Source: Paenibacillus yonginensis (GTDB lineage: Bacteria; Bacillota; Bacilli; Paenibacillales; Paenibacillaceae). Taken from it: a stretch of 64,000 nucleotides of DNA. The notes below the pieces were generated by a model, which did no database searches, was not told where the DNA came from, and was given only the letters and a program-made list of their open reading frames with translations. This document shows positions 1 to 9,074 of this stretch, in pieces (the first letter of the stretch is position 1; every line of letters starts with the position of its first letter). A program made the position numbers and the translations under genes. The stretch covers positions 3,477,501 to 3,541,500 of the forward strand of contig NZ_CP014167.1 of the NCBI RefSeq assembly GCF_001685395.1, given 5' to 3'.

Positions 1-379
1 AGACCTCCCAGCCAAAACGGCGGTAAAAAGGGATCAGGAACGGATGCAGGCAGGACAGCATTTGCCCCTGTTCCTTCATCACCTTTAACGCTTGCTGCAG
101 GAGCTGGTTAACCAGACCCTTGCGGCGATGCTCCGGCCAGGTGCAGACGCCGGCAATGCCGCCCATCGGGATTCTAGTCCCCTGTATGTAAAGCTCCAAA
201 GGCAGCAGGATCAGGCGGGCCTGCAGTTCTTCGCCTTCCCAGGCTCCCCAAACCTGTTCGGGTTTGAAGCGCGCCCGGCGCCGCTCTCTTTCCTCCGCTG
301 TAAGCTGATAACCAAACGCGTATTCGGCCAAATCGGTGCTTGGATCAAATTCATCAATTGTAAGCTGCCGGATTTCCAT
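1..379 (-). CDS. GNAT-family N-acetyltransferase, Eis-like (partial, 3' end off window)
   Basis: The frame opens at an ATG ending at 379 behind an AAGGGG ribosome binding site and runs off the left edge, so only the first 126 residues are visible. The stretch MGGIAGVCTWPEHRRKG, near residues 82-98, is an acetyl-CoA binding motif A. It is followed by LHPFLIPFYRRFGWE, which is typical of the Eis-like (enhanced intracellular survival) GNAT subgroup. Such enzymes move an acetyl group from acetyl-CoA to an amine; the substrate cannot be told. The C-terminal half, including the sterol-carrier-like domain usual in this subgroup, would lie outside the window. The family call is firm, the function is not. 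Confidence 0.8.
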   Translation of the reverse strand, partial: MEIRQLTIDEFDPSTDLAEYAFGYQLTAEERERRRARFKPEQVWGAWEGEELQARLILLPLELYIQGTRIPMGGIAGVCTWPEHRRKGLVNQLLQQALKVMKEQGQMLSCLHPFLIPFYRRFGWEV

Positions 380-451
380 CAGTACACCCCTTCTGCTCAA
401 ATTCTCACCTTTATCTTATTCTCCATCCGGTAGCACCACGCCTTCATGCAG

Positions 452-793
452 CTATTCGGGAAAAAACATCCGCGCTTCCCTGGCTTTAAGCCGTATGGTA
501 TTCATTAAATGGCGGTCTTCGCCTTCCCTTAACCAAAGCAGCCGCAAAGAGGCTCCGCTGCGGAACCGAAGGAGGTTCCGATCCACCTGTACCTCCGTAA
601 TATCATAATAGTCATAGACGCTGAACCTCTCGGTTCCGAAGCCCCCCAGATTAAGCAGGATCAACCGGTGAGTGCTTGCCGTGAGCTGCGCTTTTTTATA
701 AAAACAGCCCGTTGGCTCCCCCTCGATAAACAGACCGGCAACGCTCCCGTAAACGCCTTCTCCTGAACGCAAATATTCGTTTAAACTCTTCAT
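452..793 (-). CDS. small PH-like domain protein, function unknown
   Basis: A 113-residue soluble protein with no signal peptide or membrane helix. The start follows a GGAGAGG ribosome binding site. The alternating beta-strand pattern (GSVAGLFIEGEP, LTASTHRLILLN, DYYDITEVQVDRNLLRFRSG) ending in a helix (HLMNTIRLKAREARMFF) resembles bacterial PH-like/GRAM-like domains, where short strands pack into a barrel capped by one C-terminal helix. That assignment rests on the strand rhythm and the ITEVxVDxNxLRF pattern, not on a catalytic motif. It lies between the acetyltransferase and the LacI gene on the same strand, each separated by more than 70 bases, so it is probably transcribed alone. Confidence 0.6.
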   Translation of the reverse strand: MKSLNEYLRSGEGVYGSVAGLFIEGEPTGCFYKKAQLTASTHRLILLNLGGFGTERFSVYDYYDITEVQVDRNLLRFRSGASLRLLWLREGEDRHLMNTIRLKAREARMFFPE

Positions 794-951
794 CCAGCAT
801 CCTCTCCTCTACTCCGTATTCAAATCCGCCGCAGCGCTGAGTTTAATCTGCAGTATAGATGAATCAAGGCCTCAAGGATGTTGTAAAGGATGAAAACATT
901 TTCAGGTCAAGCGCCAAAGATTAAAAATAAAAAGCCCGTATGATTTCGCAT

Positions 952-1914
952 TCACAGGCTTCTCACCGTTTGCCGGACCACCAGCTCATGAGGCACGCAA
1001 ACTTGCCGGTTCTCCCCGCTTAGCAGCAACCCTAAGCTCCGGCGGCCAACCTCTTTGATGTTCAAGTCGATAGTCGTCAATGCCAGCGCTTCTGAGAAAG
1101 GCTGATTGTCCGCTCCTACGATGGACAGATCGCCGGGAATGGACAATCCCTCCAGCTTGGCCTGCAGCAGCATGCCCGCCGCCACCTCGTCGCCATTGAC
1201 GAGCAGCGCCGTAGGGCGATCCTTCAGTTGAACCAGCTCGCGAATCACCCTTTTGCCGTCCTCAAATACAAAACATCCGTCGTAAATCCATTCTTCATGC
1301 ATCGGCAGCTCCAGCTCCCTGCAGAAGTCCCGATAAGCGGCCAGCCGCTTCAGGCTGCTCGCCCCTTCCGGCCGCCCCGTACAATAACCGATCCGCTGAT
1401 GCCCCTGGCTCCGCAAATAACGCATTCCGCTTAATAAAGCCTCATAATAGTCGATATATACGCAGGGCAGATCCGGAACGTATTCGCAGGCGGCAATCGG
1501 ACCGTATTTCCGGTACGGCAAAATCTCCTCCCAGCTGCTGGCATGCGAGCAGACGACAAGGCCGTCGATTTGCTTCTGCTTCAGCATCAGCAGATAGTTT
1601 TGCTCCTCCTGCTCGCTGTAGTTGGTCGGACAGAACAGCACCGAATGCTGAAGCTGAAAAGCCGCCTCGAGAATCCCGCCGGCCATAAGCTGAAAGGCGG
1701 GGTGGTCGATGTAAGGAAGCAGAACCCCGATCGTCCTTGTTTTTCCTTTAACCAGATGGACGGCGTTCATGTTCTGCCGGTAATTCAGCTCCTCGATGAT
1801 CGCTTCGACCCTGCGCCGCTTGTCCTCCTGCACATAGGGATGGTGATTCAGCACCCGCGACACGGTTGCGATGGATACGCCAGCCAGCCTGGCGATGTCT
1901 TTAATAGTTGGCAT
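952..1914 (-). CDS. LacI-family transcriptional regulator
   Basis: A 320-residue protein of normal LacI/GalR length. Residues 1-50 hold the helix-turn-helix and hinge (MPTIKDIARLAGVSIATVSR, then VLNHHPYVQ). A periplasmic-binding-protein-like sugar sensor follows (IGVLLPYIDHPAFQLMAGG, GLVVCSHASS, VYIDYYEALLSGMRYL, GDLSIVGADNQPFSEAL, TTIDLNIKEVGRRSLGLLL). It should bind a palindromic operator and release or bind it on sensing a sugar. No sugar gene sits beside it on either side, so its target is unknown. It is transcribed away from the large secreted protein gene that lies upstream. Confidence 0.93.
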   Translation of the reverse strand: MPTIKDIARLAGVSIATVSRVLNHHPYVQEDKRRRVEAIIEELNYRQNMNAVHLVKGKTRTIGVLLPYIDHPAFQLMAGGILEAAFQLQHSVLFCPTNYSEQEEQNYLLMLKQKQIDGLVVCSHASSWEEILPYRKYGPIAACEYVPDLPCVYIDYYEALLSGMRYLRSQGHQRIGYCTGRPEGASSLKRLAAYRDFCRELELPMHEEWIYDGCFVFEDGKRVIRELVQLKDRPTALLVNGDEVAAGMLLQAKLEGLSIPGDLSIVGADNQPFSEALALTTIDLNIKEVGRRSLGLLLSGENRQVCVPHELVVRQTVRSL

Positions 1915-1987
1915 AGACGGCCCGTCCCCCTCATAATTAGGTCACTTACTATAACCATAAGGCAAGAGACGATTTATGGCTACGGCT

Positions 1988-2028
1988 AAAAAAGAAGAGG
2001 ACAACCGTCAATCGGCTGTCCTCTTCTT
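1988..2028 (-). terminator. Rho-independent terminator of the large secreted protein gene
   Basis: Read on the minus strand, a 14-16 bp stem (AAGAAGAGGACAGCCG pairing with a near-perfect complement across a five-base loop) runs into a T-rich stretch, starting about 40 bases past the stop at 2070. Confidence 0.85.
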
Positions 2029-2069
2029 ACAGGGGTCAGGCGGCTCGTGCAGAGCTGCCGCTCCTGCTC

Positions 2070-5000
2070 TTATTTGCTTACCTTCACTGTAATCGTATCG
2101 CTTGTCGTAACGCCAGCAGCATTCACCAGCTCGGCCCGGTATTCATAAACGCCAGGGGCATGTCCGCTGATGGAGGTAACCGCAGATTGAGCCGATGGAG
2201 TCCCCGCGCTGAGCGCTTGAACATCGATCAGCTTGCCGTTCTCATACAAGCGGTATTCCGCAGCATTGGTGCCCCACCACAGGTTCATCGTAACCTTGTA
2301 GCTTCCGTCTCCGTCCCAGTTGTCCTGGGAAAGCACCGGTTTGCCCGGGGAAGCGTCACGGATCGTTACCGTAAGCGGATCGCTTTTGGTGGTGCCGAAT
2401 TTGTTGGTCAGTTCAGCTGTATATACATAAGTGCCGTTTGGTTTGCCTTGAACCTCGGTGCTGGCCGTTTGAGCCGATGGAGAAACGTCGGTCAGCGTTT
2501 TGGTGTCCACCAGCACGCCGTTTTCGTAAAGCTTGTAAGTCGTACCGTTGTTGCCCCACCATAGGTTCATCGTCACGGTATAATTGCCGTCGCTGAGCCC
2601 GTTCTTGTAACCGCTGTTGGAGGATAATACCGGTTTGGCCGGAGCGCCTGTAGCCAAGATTGCCCCGCCTACCTGGAAGGTGTAGCTTTGCTCCGTCTTG
2701 TTGCCGGCTGCGTCAGTCACCGTATATTTAACCGTGTGGGCTCCAATGCCCAGACCGGCCGCGCTGATGCTTTGGCCGCTGGCAATCGGCTGCCCGTCCA
2801 GCAGCAGCTGTTCGGAGGCCACGCCCGACAAAACATCGCTGCTCTTCAATTCAAAGACCAGCTGGTCCTGCTCGCTTACATCGCTTACGGCATGGCCGGA
2901 TTCGGTCAGCTCGGCTGTTGGTGCAGCTGAGTCAATCTTGATCTGCAGTTCTTTGGGTTCTTCCGTCAGACCGGAAGCCGCCTTCGCATAATAAGTTAAG
3001 GTATGATTGCCGTCTCCGCTAACAGCGATTGGCGCGCTATAAACCTGCTCTGCTCCGCCATCTAAAGTATAATAAACAGCCGTGCCGGCTGCTCCGCCAG
3101 GCTCAACTTCCAGCGCTGCGGTTACAGGGCCGTTCAGCCAGCCTGCGGCGTTTGGCTCAGCGGATAAAGAAACTGCCGTGGCGGGAGCCGTTCCGGATTC
3201 CGCCAAAGAGAAGTCCGCCAAACCTCTTGGTTTGAGCTGGTAAACGCCTTTAAAAATCGCGGCAACCCCTTTGATGTTCAGCGTCTGCCCTTCGCCGTAA
3301 GGGAAATTGTCCTGCGTAATACCTGTCCGGGTATCCACGCGGATATGGCTGCTTGTGCCATCTGCCGCTACCGCATCAAATTCAAAGGAACCCGCAGGCG
3401 TGGCGCTGATGATGTTCGTCACCGTCACCCCGTCCAGCTCTACGAGCTGGCCTTGAATCGCATCCGTTACCGCGGTCGCAACGACAGGCTGCGGCAGCTC
3501 GGCCGTTCCGGTCTTCTCGATTTGCACAACATCAGACAGCTCCAGCTCCGTATTGTACAATGCAGTCGGGGCCGTTACCTTAACCGTATCGCCGGCATGG
3601 AAGCCGCTTTGGCTTTGAAATACATAAATGCCGCCCGTTTCATCCTGCAAATAAAAGGCTTGTCCGCCGAAAATCCCCGGCTCAGTCGTAACAACACCCT
3701 CCACAGTTACCAAAGATCCGGCCGCTTTGGCGCGGGCTTCGCTGATGGAAACCGCAGCCGGAATCGGACTTTCCTCGGACGGAAGCGGCTCGGCAGGCAC
3801 ATTGCCCAGCGTCACGGCTTCCGTCTTCAGGTTGCTGCCGTTTAGGCGCAGCCGCAGGTTGGACGCGGCTGTCGTGCCCGGCTTGATGCGGACCGTCAAA
3901 TCTTTATACGCGTGTCCCTTCAAGTCAGCCGTCAGGCTGAAGTTGGCGCTGTATCCATAGCTCGTCGGCCATGTCCCATCGGCGTTCTGTACCATGGCGA
4001 TCTGAGCGCCGCCGCTGGCCTGGTAGATGCCGAGCTGGAAGCCAGATACCGTCGTGCCGGCAGGCAGGTTATCCGCCGTCACGCGGATTTGGAAATCCTC
4101 CGCATTCGGCAGGACAGCCTGGTGGGTGAAACCGTAAACCGCGCTTGCCGTTGCCGCCGGACCGCCATAAGAACCAGGCTTAAAGGTCGAGCGGTCGTAC
4201 CATTTGTAGCCGGCGTTTGGCGCAGACCAAGGCTCAGGCTGCGGTTCTGTCGACAGCGAAGGTTCTTCAAACGGAAGCAGCGTTGTCGGCTGGTCCAGCG
4301 CCAAGCCGTCCACTTGAGTGAAGTCCGTATAGTCCTCCTGATTGGCCAGCCAGTTGACGGTATTCACCAGCAGGGTACCGTCATCGACTTCCTTGAAGCC
4401 GTCGTAAGTTGTTTTTCTGCCGCCTGTATCTTCGCGAAGATATTTAGGCGTCGCATCCTCAACCGGCGAGGAATCGCCGATAAAAGCGGCTTTGCCGGCC
4501 CCTTTTTTCGCTACGGCTACAAACGGGCCTTCCGCCACGCCGCCGCCTTCATAAACGCCTTGGTCCACCGCATTGGCCCAGGCTTCATTTGTCTGCGGCA
4601 TATATACGATGCCTTTTGCCCGCGTAGGGTCAAGAATCGCCAGCGTAGAACCGGCATGCATCGCTACGGCCGAGACGCCTTCGGTAATACCAAATGCCTG
4701 ATCCGGCGCTACGATGTTGGTCGCGTTGATATCGGCCAAAGCGTTATAGCGGAAACGGACGCCAAATTCGTCAGCCAGCCAGTCAGAGCTGACAACGCCC
4801 TGCATCGCTTCCGAATTCGCTTCCTCTGCGCTCATGCCTTTAGCCGGATTGTCCCAGGCCCCGCGGCGGTAGCCGTTAAATACCTCGGAGCCGTCCCAGC
4901 GGTTCTTGTTCCGGTCTGCATTATAGTGGTCGGCGATAAAAAAGATGCTGCCGCCATTCTCCACATATTCGGCCATTGCCTGCTGTTCGCTGGCCTTATA

Positions 5001-5372
5001 AGGTACATTGGATTCCGCTACGACAAATACGTCATAGCCGCTTAGATCACTTAATGTGATTGGGGTAGTCTTGCGAAGTTCTTTTACGTAATAACCTTCC
5101 TGTGCAAGCGCATTGCCGAAGTCGGAAAAAGCGCCGTCAATGACCCAATCCGCTGCTCCGGCGGTTTGTTCATGGGTGTTGTCGAACAAAATCTTTTGAC
5201 CTGCATGTTCGTTAACAACTTTCGCCTCAATAAACGGTGCTGGATCGGCCGGCCCTTCGGCCAATGCCGTCTGTCCCGCTCCAAACGCGAACAGCTGAAG
5301 CGGTAATGCCACCGCCGCTGCAAGCATGCAGTTTATCAGCCTCTTTTTCCAACCTGAATGCTTCTCCCTCAT
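2070..5372 (-). CDS. large secreted multidomain protein (GATase-like fold, OB-fold YhcR-type, Ig-like and ChiA/Fn-like repeats)
   Basis: The ATG at 5372 has AAGGAGG six bases upstream and begins an 1100-residue protein with a signal peptide (positively charged start, hydrophobic core around [17 protein letters not shown], cleavage near TALAEG). In order: a DUF4350/GATase-like domain ([44 protein letters not shown]; about residues 45-340); a beta-rich linker; an OB-fold domain of the YhcR nuclease/DNA-binding type ([20 protein letters not shown], about 545-700); an Ig-like or OmpL47-like pair ([35 protein letters not shown]); and two tandem C-terminal repeats each carrying VTMNLWWG-x(n)-YRLYENG, like chitinase accessory domains. 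No catalytic nuclease motif is seen. It is probably an exported binding or hydrolytic protein; the substrate is unknown. A terminator follows. Confidence 0.8.
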   Translation of the reverse strand: MREKHSGWKKRLINCMLAAAVALPLQLFAFGAGQTALAEGPADPAPFIEAKVVNEHAGQKILFDNTHEQTAGAADWVIDGAFSDFGNALAQEGYYVKELRKTTPITLSDLSGYDVFVVAESNVPYKASEQQAMAEYVENGGSIFFIADHYNADRNKNRWDGSEVFNGYRRGAWDNPAKGMSAEEANSEAMQGVVSSDWLADEFGVRFRYNALADINATNIVAPDQAFGITEGVSAVAMHAGSTLAILDPTRAKGIVYMPQTNEAWANAVDQGVYEGGGVAEGPFVAVAKKGAGKAAFIGDSSPVEDATPKYLREDTGGRKTTYDGFKEVDDGTLLVNTVNWLANQEDYTDFTQVDGLALDQPTTLLPFEEPSLSTEPQPEPWSAPNAGYKWYDRSTFKPGSYGGPAATASAVYGFTHQAVLPNAEDFQIRVTADNLPAGTTVSGFQLGIYQASGGAQIAMVQNADGTWPTSYGYSANFSLTADLKGHAYKDLTVRIKPGTTAASNLRLRLNGSNLKTEAVTLGNVPAEPLPSEESPIPAAVSISEARAKAAGSLVTVEGVVTTEPGIFGGQAFYLQDETGGIYVFQSQSGFHAGDTVKVTAPTALYNTELELSDVVQIEKTGTAELPQPVVATAVTDAIQGQLVELDGVTVTNIISATPAGSFEFDAVAADGTSSHIRVDTRTGITQDNFPYGEGQTLNIKGVAAIFKGVYQLKPRGLADFSLAESGTAPATAVSLSAEPNAAGWLNGPVTAALEVEPGGAAGTAVYYTLDGGAEQVYSAPIAVSGDGNHTLTYYAKAASGLTEEPKELQIKIDSAAPTAELTESGHAVSDVSEQDQLVFELKSSDVLSGVASEQLLLDGQPIASGQSISAAGLGIGAHTVKYTVTDAAGNKTEQSYTFQVGGAILATGAPAKPVLSSNSGYKNGLSDGNYTVTMNLWWGNNGTTYKLYENGVLVDTKTLTDVSPSAQTASTEVQGKPNGTYVYTAELTNKFGTTKSDPLTVTIRDASPGKPVLSQDNWDGDGSYKVTMNLWWGTNAAEYRLYENGKLIDVQALSAGTPSAQSAVTSISGHAPGVYEYRAELVNAAGVTTSDTITVKVSK

Positions 5373-5540
5373 ACCCTTCCTCCTTAAGAAAATGGATCGG
5401 CGGACAAATTCGTCCACTATATCGTCTACTATCCTATCACGGAAAAATTAGGAGAGGTGCATGTTTATGTAAATCTATGCAACTTTGTACTTTAGTCCTA
5501 GGTTTCAGGGGAGTTTTGGGTGGAATTACAACGAGAAAGA

Positions 5541-6140
5541 TTAGTTAAGCCCTCTGCGTGCTTTCAGCAAATATAATTGTTCGTCGGTCCAGTCCTCGAG
5601 CTCAAGCAGAGCTTGATAGGGATCGTTGTCGTTCCCAAACTCCAGCTCCAGCCCAAGCAGCCGCGAAAAGGCGGGCTCTGTCTTTATGCCCTGGCGTTTG
5701 AGCTTTATCACCTGCTGCCGAAAGGATTCCCCGAACAGACGCAGCAGCCGTGCTTCAATCCGCAAGTGCCTGTAAGCCTTTTGTTTCCGCACGGGAATCG
5801 GCTGCCCAAAGACCTCGACCGGCCAGGCTCCGCACAGAAAGTTGGCCTTCATCCGCTGGATCCCCGAAACCGTTCGGCTCGTTAGGCGGAATTCCGGGTA
5901 AGCGGAGAAATGCCGGAGCAAATCCTGTTCAAAAGCCCTGAAATCATGAACCTCGCAGATGATATCCAAATCACTTTCTTCCACATGAATGCGGATCGGC
6001 ACCGTGCCGGTCAGCACCGGGTCATAGACCTTCAGCTTGCTGAGGAGACTATGTTTCTGTAGAAGCTTAAACACTTCCTGCTGTGCATTACTTCCTTGCT
6101 TCAAATAGTCAAGCTCAAACCAGTCAGGCTGTTTGGACAT
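5541..6140 (-). CDS. DUF4269-type predicted nucleotidyltransferase-fold protein
   Basis: The start at 6140 (MSKQPDWFELDYLKQG) has a GGGGGAG ribosome binding site nine bases upstream; an upstream in-frame ATG at 6209 lacks one. The product is 199 residues. VLTGTVPIRIHVEESDLDII at residues about 40-60 resembles the G-(S/T)-x(n)-D-x-D core of the minimal nucleotidyltransferase fold (ESDLDIICEV), and KQKAYRHLRIEARLL plus KTEPAFSRLLGL are conserved features of DUF4269 proteins as I know them. Family members have no established reaction. It appears monocistronic, with more than 160 bases to each neighbour. Confidence 0.75.
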   Translation of the reverse strand: MSKQPDWFELDYLKQGSNAQQEVFKLLQKHSLLSKLKVYDPVLTGTVPIRIHVEESDLDIICEVHDFRAFEQDLLRHFSAYPEFRLTSRTVSGIQRMKANFLCGAWPVEVFGQPIPVRKQKAYRHLRIEARLLRLFGESFRQQVIKLKRQGIKTEPAFSRLLGLELEFGNDNDPYQALLELEDWTDEQLYLLKARRGLN

Positions 6141-6245
6141 AGGATCTGCTCCCCCTCTTTTTTGTTTGGTGAAAAGCCTATATGAAACCAACATAAGATA
6201 GTTTTCCAATAAAATATAGGGCTGTTTCGATTATTGGAAAACAGC

Positions 6246-6296
6246 AGCGGCCGCGGATCGTATTCCCTTTCGTCCCACGCCCCAAGCGGCCGCTGT
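6246..6296 (-). terminator. probable terminator of the NmrA-like gene
   Basis: A perfect 10-bp GC-rich inverted repeat (CAGCGGCCGC) encloses about 31 bases and is followed, on the minus strand, by TGTTTTCC. The large loop and short T-tract make it only moderately convincing. Confidence 0.5.
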
Positions 6297-6308
6297 TAAA
6301 ATTGCGCC

Positions 6309-7190
6309 TCACATGGCGTCAAAGGCCGGCTTTAGAATATCTGTCGCCCACTGGCGGAAGCTTGTGGGCGTTGAATTTTCCGGCGTACGCCGAAGCTCGT
6401 TATTGATCCCGGCCGCTCCGGCAATGTCCATGTCGACCATACTCTGAGCCATGGCTTCCGAATAGCCGATGCCCAGAAATAACTGCTTGTAGCCGGCTAA
6501 CGTCATCTGTTCAAAGCGGATCGGCGTGCCGAGTACCTCGCTAAGAATCTCTGCCATATCCTCATAAGAGAGGTCTTCCGGCCCGAGCACTGCCAGACTT
6601 TCCTGTCCGCTCCACTTCCTGTCAAGAAGAAGCCGGGAGGCAGCAGCGGCGATATCAGAAGCAGCTATCGTAGGGCTCTTCTGGTTGCCCGGCAACGTGA
6701 AGCGAATCAAGCCCTCATTCTTGATGAAGGGCAGCTGTCTTAGCATGTTATCCATGAAAGAGGGCATCGTTAATGCCCGGAAGTTTACGCCTGTGCTTCT
6801 AAGCAAATCCTCCATCGCCAACGATGCCGAGATATTACCGGCGTAGCGCTGCTGACCGCGGCCAAGAGCGGAAATTGCCACAACTTGACCGACACGATGA
6901 CGGACAATCGCATCAGCAGCCGGGATGCTGAACCGAACATAGGCGTCATAGACGCTCTCCGCCTGCTTGTCGGCAGGCACAAGCCAGAACACAGCATCGG
7001 CTCCCTCGAACGCCCGGTTGACGACATCTCGGTCGGCATGCGAACCCTGAATGACTTCCACTCGCTCACGAATTGCCTCAGGAATCCGCTGCGGTTCGCG
7101 GGCAATCACGCGAATGTCCTCTTCGCACTCCAATATGCGCTCAAGTATCTGACGGCCAATCTTGCTCGTAGGTGCAGTAATTACTATCAT
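6309..7190 (-). CDS. NmrA-like NAD(P)-binding oxidoreductase
   Basis: The start at 7190 (MIVITAPTSKIG) follows GGAGG at seven bases; the in-frame codon at 7217 would place the ribosome site inside the gene. The 293-residue protein opens with a Rossmann beta-alpha-beta (IVITAPTSKIGRQIL; the usual GxxGxxG is degenerate as APTSKIG). It has the NmrA-type middle (DAVFWLVPADK, VAISALGRG, FRALTMPSFMDN, GNQKSPTIAASDIA) but no Tyr-x-x-x-Lys catalytic pair. NmrA-like proteins are either redox sensors or NAD(P)H-dependent reductases. It is divergent from a decayed TetR gene whose operator-like repeats survive in the shared upstream region, which suggests former TetR control. Confidence 0.85.
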   Translation of the reverse strand: MIVITAPTSKIGRQILERILECEEDIRVIAREPQRIPEAIRERVEVIQGSHADRDVVNRAFEGADAVFWLVPADKQAESVYDAYVRFSIPAADAIVRHRVGQVVAISALGRGQQRYAGNISASLAMEDLLRSTGVNFRALTMPSFMDNMLRQLPFIKNEGLIRFTLPGNQKSPTIAASDIAAAASRLLLDRKWSGQESLAVLGPEDLSYEDMAEILSEVLGTPIRFEQMTLAGYKQLFLGIGYSEAMAQSMVDMDIAGAAGINNELRRTPENSTPTSFRQWATDILKPAFDAM

Positions 7191-7219
7191 CTTCCATCCT
7201 CCCCTGCTTCTATTCATTA

Positions 7220-7255
7220 GTGTTGCTTACACATCAGTGTTGTTTATGCTACACT
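7220..7255. promoter_or_regulatory. two operator-like inverted repeats between the NmrA-like gene and the TetR remnant
   Basis: Two overlapping-style dyads share the word AGTGTTG: GTGTTGCTTACAC at 7220-7232 and AGTGT-N10-ACACT at 7236-7255. They lie in the divergent intergenic space, 30 to 65 bases upstream of the NmrA-like start, where an operator of a TetR repressor would be expected. Binding is inferred from position and symmetry only. Confidence 0.5.
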
Positions 7256-7321
7256 ATAGGAGGAATTTTATTTCAATCCTGCGGTTCCAACAACCAATAA
7301 AAGGGCCCTATCGTTGCGTAG

Positions 7322-7771
7322 GCAACATTCTGGCCCATTTGTTGTTTAAAGGAGGGCGAATATGCTTTCCTGGAGTGCTGGATAAGCCGGAAGTTTCAGA
7401 TGATCTTGAAGGATGCCTTGCCACAAGGAAGGATTACAGGAACGGGGAGTCTGCGTACTGTAGTCCAGACCGTATTCGATGTGCTGGCGCGATTCCGCCA
7501 ATACATGACGCATCCTGGCAACAGCCGGTTCGAGCCGTTGTTCGAAATTGCGATGCAGAAGCAGCTCTATAACCTCCTGCTAGAATGGTTAAGCGGGGAA
7601 ACAACGAATTCACCGGACAAGGTAGAAACCACGGCAGTCGTTGCCAGCTGGGGAATCTTCGGCGCCGCTGTGCAGTGGAGCAGAGATCCACTGCACAGCA
7701 CTTCGGAAATGATGGTACATCGGGTGTCGGAGGTTGCGGCGGCAGCCTTGGCACCGGTCTTGGGGGAATGA
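7322..7771 (+). pseudogene. TetR-family regulator remnant lacking the DNA-binding domain
   Basis: The frame is open from the stop at 7319 to the stop at 7769-7771. It reads as the ligand-binding part of a TetR regulator: EGEYAFLECWISRKFQMILK after where the HTH would end, FEPLFEIAMQKQLYNLLLEW, VVASWGIFGAAVQWSRDP, and a closing EVAAAALAPVLGE. No helix-turn-helix can be read in any frame in the roughly 60 bases between the well-formed AGGAGG at 7258-7263 and the start of this frame. No ATG, GTG or TTG lies at a proper distance from that AGGAGG. The gene therefore appears to have lost its N-terminal third by deletion and erosion. A short protein from the ATG at 7400 (123 residues) is possible but would not bind DNA. 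Confidence 0.55.
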
Positions 7772-7829
7772 TCCTTGCTCAATATAATGTGTTGGTTCAA
7801 GGTTTAATCAGCGGGAGATGTCAGTTCAA

Positions 7830-7879
7830 AGAAAACAGCGGTGGACGAAGCTTTCTCCTTAAGCTTCGTCCACCGCTGT
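7830..7879 (-). terminator. strong Rho-independent terminator
   Basis: A perfect 19-bp inverted repeat (7835-7853 with 7861-7879) around a seven-base loop. On the minus strand it is followed by a short T-tract. It starts three bases after the stop of the lipid-anchored hypothetical gene at 7882. Confidence 0.9.
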
Positions 7880-7881
7880 CT

Positions 7882-8424
7882 CTATTTCAGCTCATATCCG
7901 TTCAGCCCATCCTTCATGAGTTCCCTGCTGATCTTCAGCGCTTCCTCGCGGCTCTGCGCCGGAGCCGAAATCATAAATCCGTCCGAGCTGCTCCAGCCGG
8001 TCTCTCTCCCTTGATTGTCATGCATTAAAGCAATCGTCAGTTGATCCATATCGGGCGTGCTGTACAGCGAACCGATCGCTCTTCTCTTAATCTGGCCTTG
8101 GTCCAATCGGATTGACTGAAGCCAATCGGCATCGGAACGGGACAACCGGACTTTCAGATCTGGATCGTCCTGCTGGAAAGGGTTCGCCCCGTTCCCTTCA
8201 CCCGTATCTATTTTTCCCGTAAACAAAGGCGGTTTCGTTAATCTGCGCTGAATTTCACCTTCAATCCGAATCTGGACCGGCTGGACATAAACCTCATGGC
8301 CCTCCCCCAGCCGATACTTAATTCCGTCCAGCGTCGTATGGATCTGTTTAGGCCAGGTATACCAGACGAAAGCCGCCAGCATAAGTGCCAGCACAACCGA
8401 AACACCTATCTTGATCAACCGCAT
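7882..8424 (-). CDS. membrane-anchored hypothetical protein
   Basis: A 180-residue protein with one N-terminal helix (IGVSVVLALMLAAFVWYTW, residues about 6-24) and a hydrophilic remainder predicted outside the membrane. I recognise no family. The outer part contains short charged strands (GHEVYVQPVQIRIEGEI, LKVRLSRSDADWLQS) and a GWSSSDGFMIS segment. The start has a GGGAGG ribosome binding site. It is followed at once by a strong terminator and preceded 58 bases upstream by the XRE/membrane-protein pair on the same strand, so it could be the last gene of that unit. Confidence 0.65.
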   Translation of the reverse strand: MRLIKIGVSVVLALMLAAFVWYTWPKQIHTTLDGIKYRLGEGHEVYVQPVQIRIEGEIQRRLTKPPLFTGKIDTGEGNGANPFQQDDPDLKVRLSRSDADWLQSIRLDQGQIKRRAIGSLYSTPDMDQLTIALMHDNQGRETGWSSSDGFMISAPAQSREEALKISRELMKDGLNGYELK

Positions 8425-8482
8425 AAAACGTCCTCCCTCTATTGAGCTGAATAGCAGTCAGAAAGCTCCAGCCTGCACCAAC

Positions 8483-8716
8483 TTACTTGCTCATCCGGCG
8501 GCTGTAAATAGCTCTTGACCAGAAATAAACTGCACAGCCGACAAGCAAAATCGAGAACTGCCATCCGGAATCTCCTGTTGAGATCCAGTCATACAAAGCC
8601 CAGACCAGCAGGGTAACGGTATAGAAAATAAACCCGTATTTGGCAGACTGATCGCTTTGATACTGCTCCATTTCATCAGCTCGGCGCCAAACGCGGCGCA
8701 AGAAAGGTAATTTCAT
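8483..8716 (-). CDS. small two-helix membrane protein paired with an XRE regulator
   Basis: A 77-residue protein with two likely transmembrane helices (YGFIFYTVTLLVWALYDWI and FSILLVGCAVYFWSRAIY) and basic ends. Its first four bases overlap the end of the upstream XRE gene, so the two are translationally coupled. Such XRE plus small-membrane-protein pairs are common in Firmicutes, and the membrane protein may modulate the regulator. No activity is known. Confidence 0.75.
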   Translation of the reverse strand: MKLPFLRRVWRRADEMEQYQSDQSAKYGFIFYTVTLLVWALYDWISTGDSGWQFSILLVGCAVYFWSRAIYSRRMSK

Positions 8717-8916
8717 TTCTTCTCCTCCTCATAACAAAACAACTCATCCACCCGAGTTTGCAGCTGAATTGACAGCTTGAACGCCAGAGTGAGCGTTGGG
8801 TCGTACTTCTCATTCTCAATGGCATTAATGGTCTGTCTGGTTACACCGCATTGTCGGGCCAATTCTTCCTGAGAGAGCTTGAGTTCCTTGCGTATGGCTC
8901 TAATTGTATTCTTCAA
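8713..8916 (-). CDS. XRE-family (Cro/C1 type) transcriptional regulator
   Basis: A 67-residue protein that is almost entirely one helix-turn-helix domain (IRAIRKELKLSQEELARQCG, then VTRQTINAIENEKYDPTLTL), as in the compact YgzD/YozG-like regulators of Firmicutes. It overlaps the downstream membrane-protein gene by four bases. About 130 bases upstream lies a hairpin terminator preceded by a structured non-coding region, so expression might be set by read-through or by a separate promoter. No effector is evident. Confidence 0.9.
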   Translation of the reverse strand: MKNTIRAIRKELKLSQEELARQCGVTRQTINAIENEKYDPTLTLAFKLSIQLQTRVDELFCYEEEKK

Positions 8917-9040
8917 CTCGGCACCTTGACTTTCACATTTTCGAATATGTAAAAAGATTTTGACACAAGTATAAAGTCAGCTCCTCTTAATGTCAAACTC
9001 TTTTTACACCCAATCTTCGGCTCTTTCTTCTCATTTCTAA

Positions 9041-9074
9041 AAAGGAACCCCCATCCTGTTGGATGAGGGCTCCC
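9041..9074 (-). terminator. Rho-independent terminator ending the structured region
   Basis: GGAGCCCTCATCC pairs with GGATGGGGGTTCC across a four-base loop and is followed by CTTTTTAG on the minus strand. No protein gene lies directly upstream of it. The gene one would expect it to serve, the MarR gene, has its own terminator at 9278-9312. Confidence 0.75.

Noticed and set aside
3912..5045. 377-codon plus-strand frame inside the large secreted protein gene
   Set aside because: It is rich in Arg and Cys with no domain or ribosome site, and lies fully antisense to a well-supported gene of high GC; it is a shadow frame.
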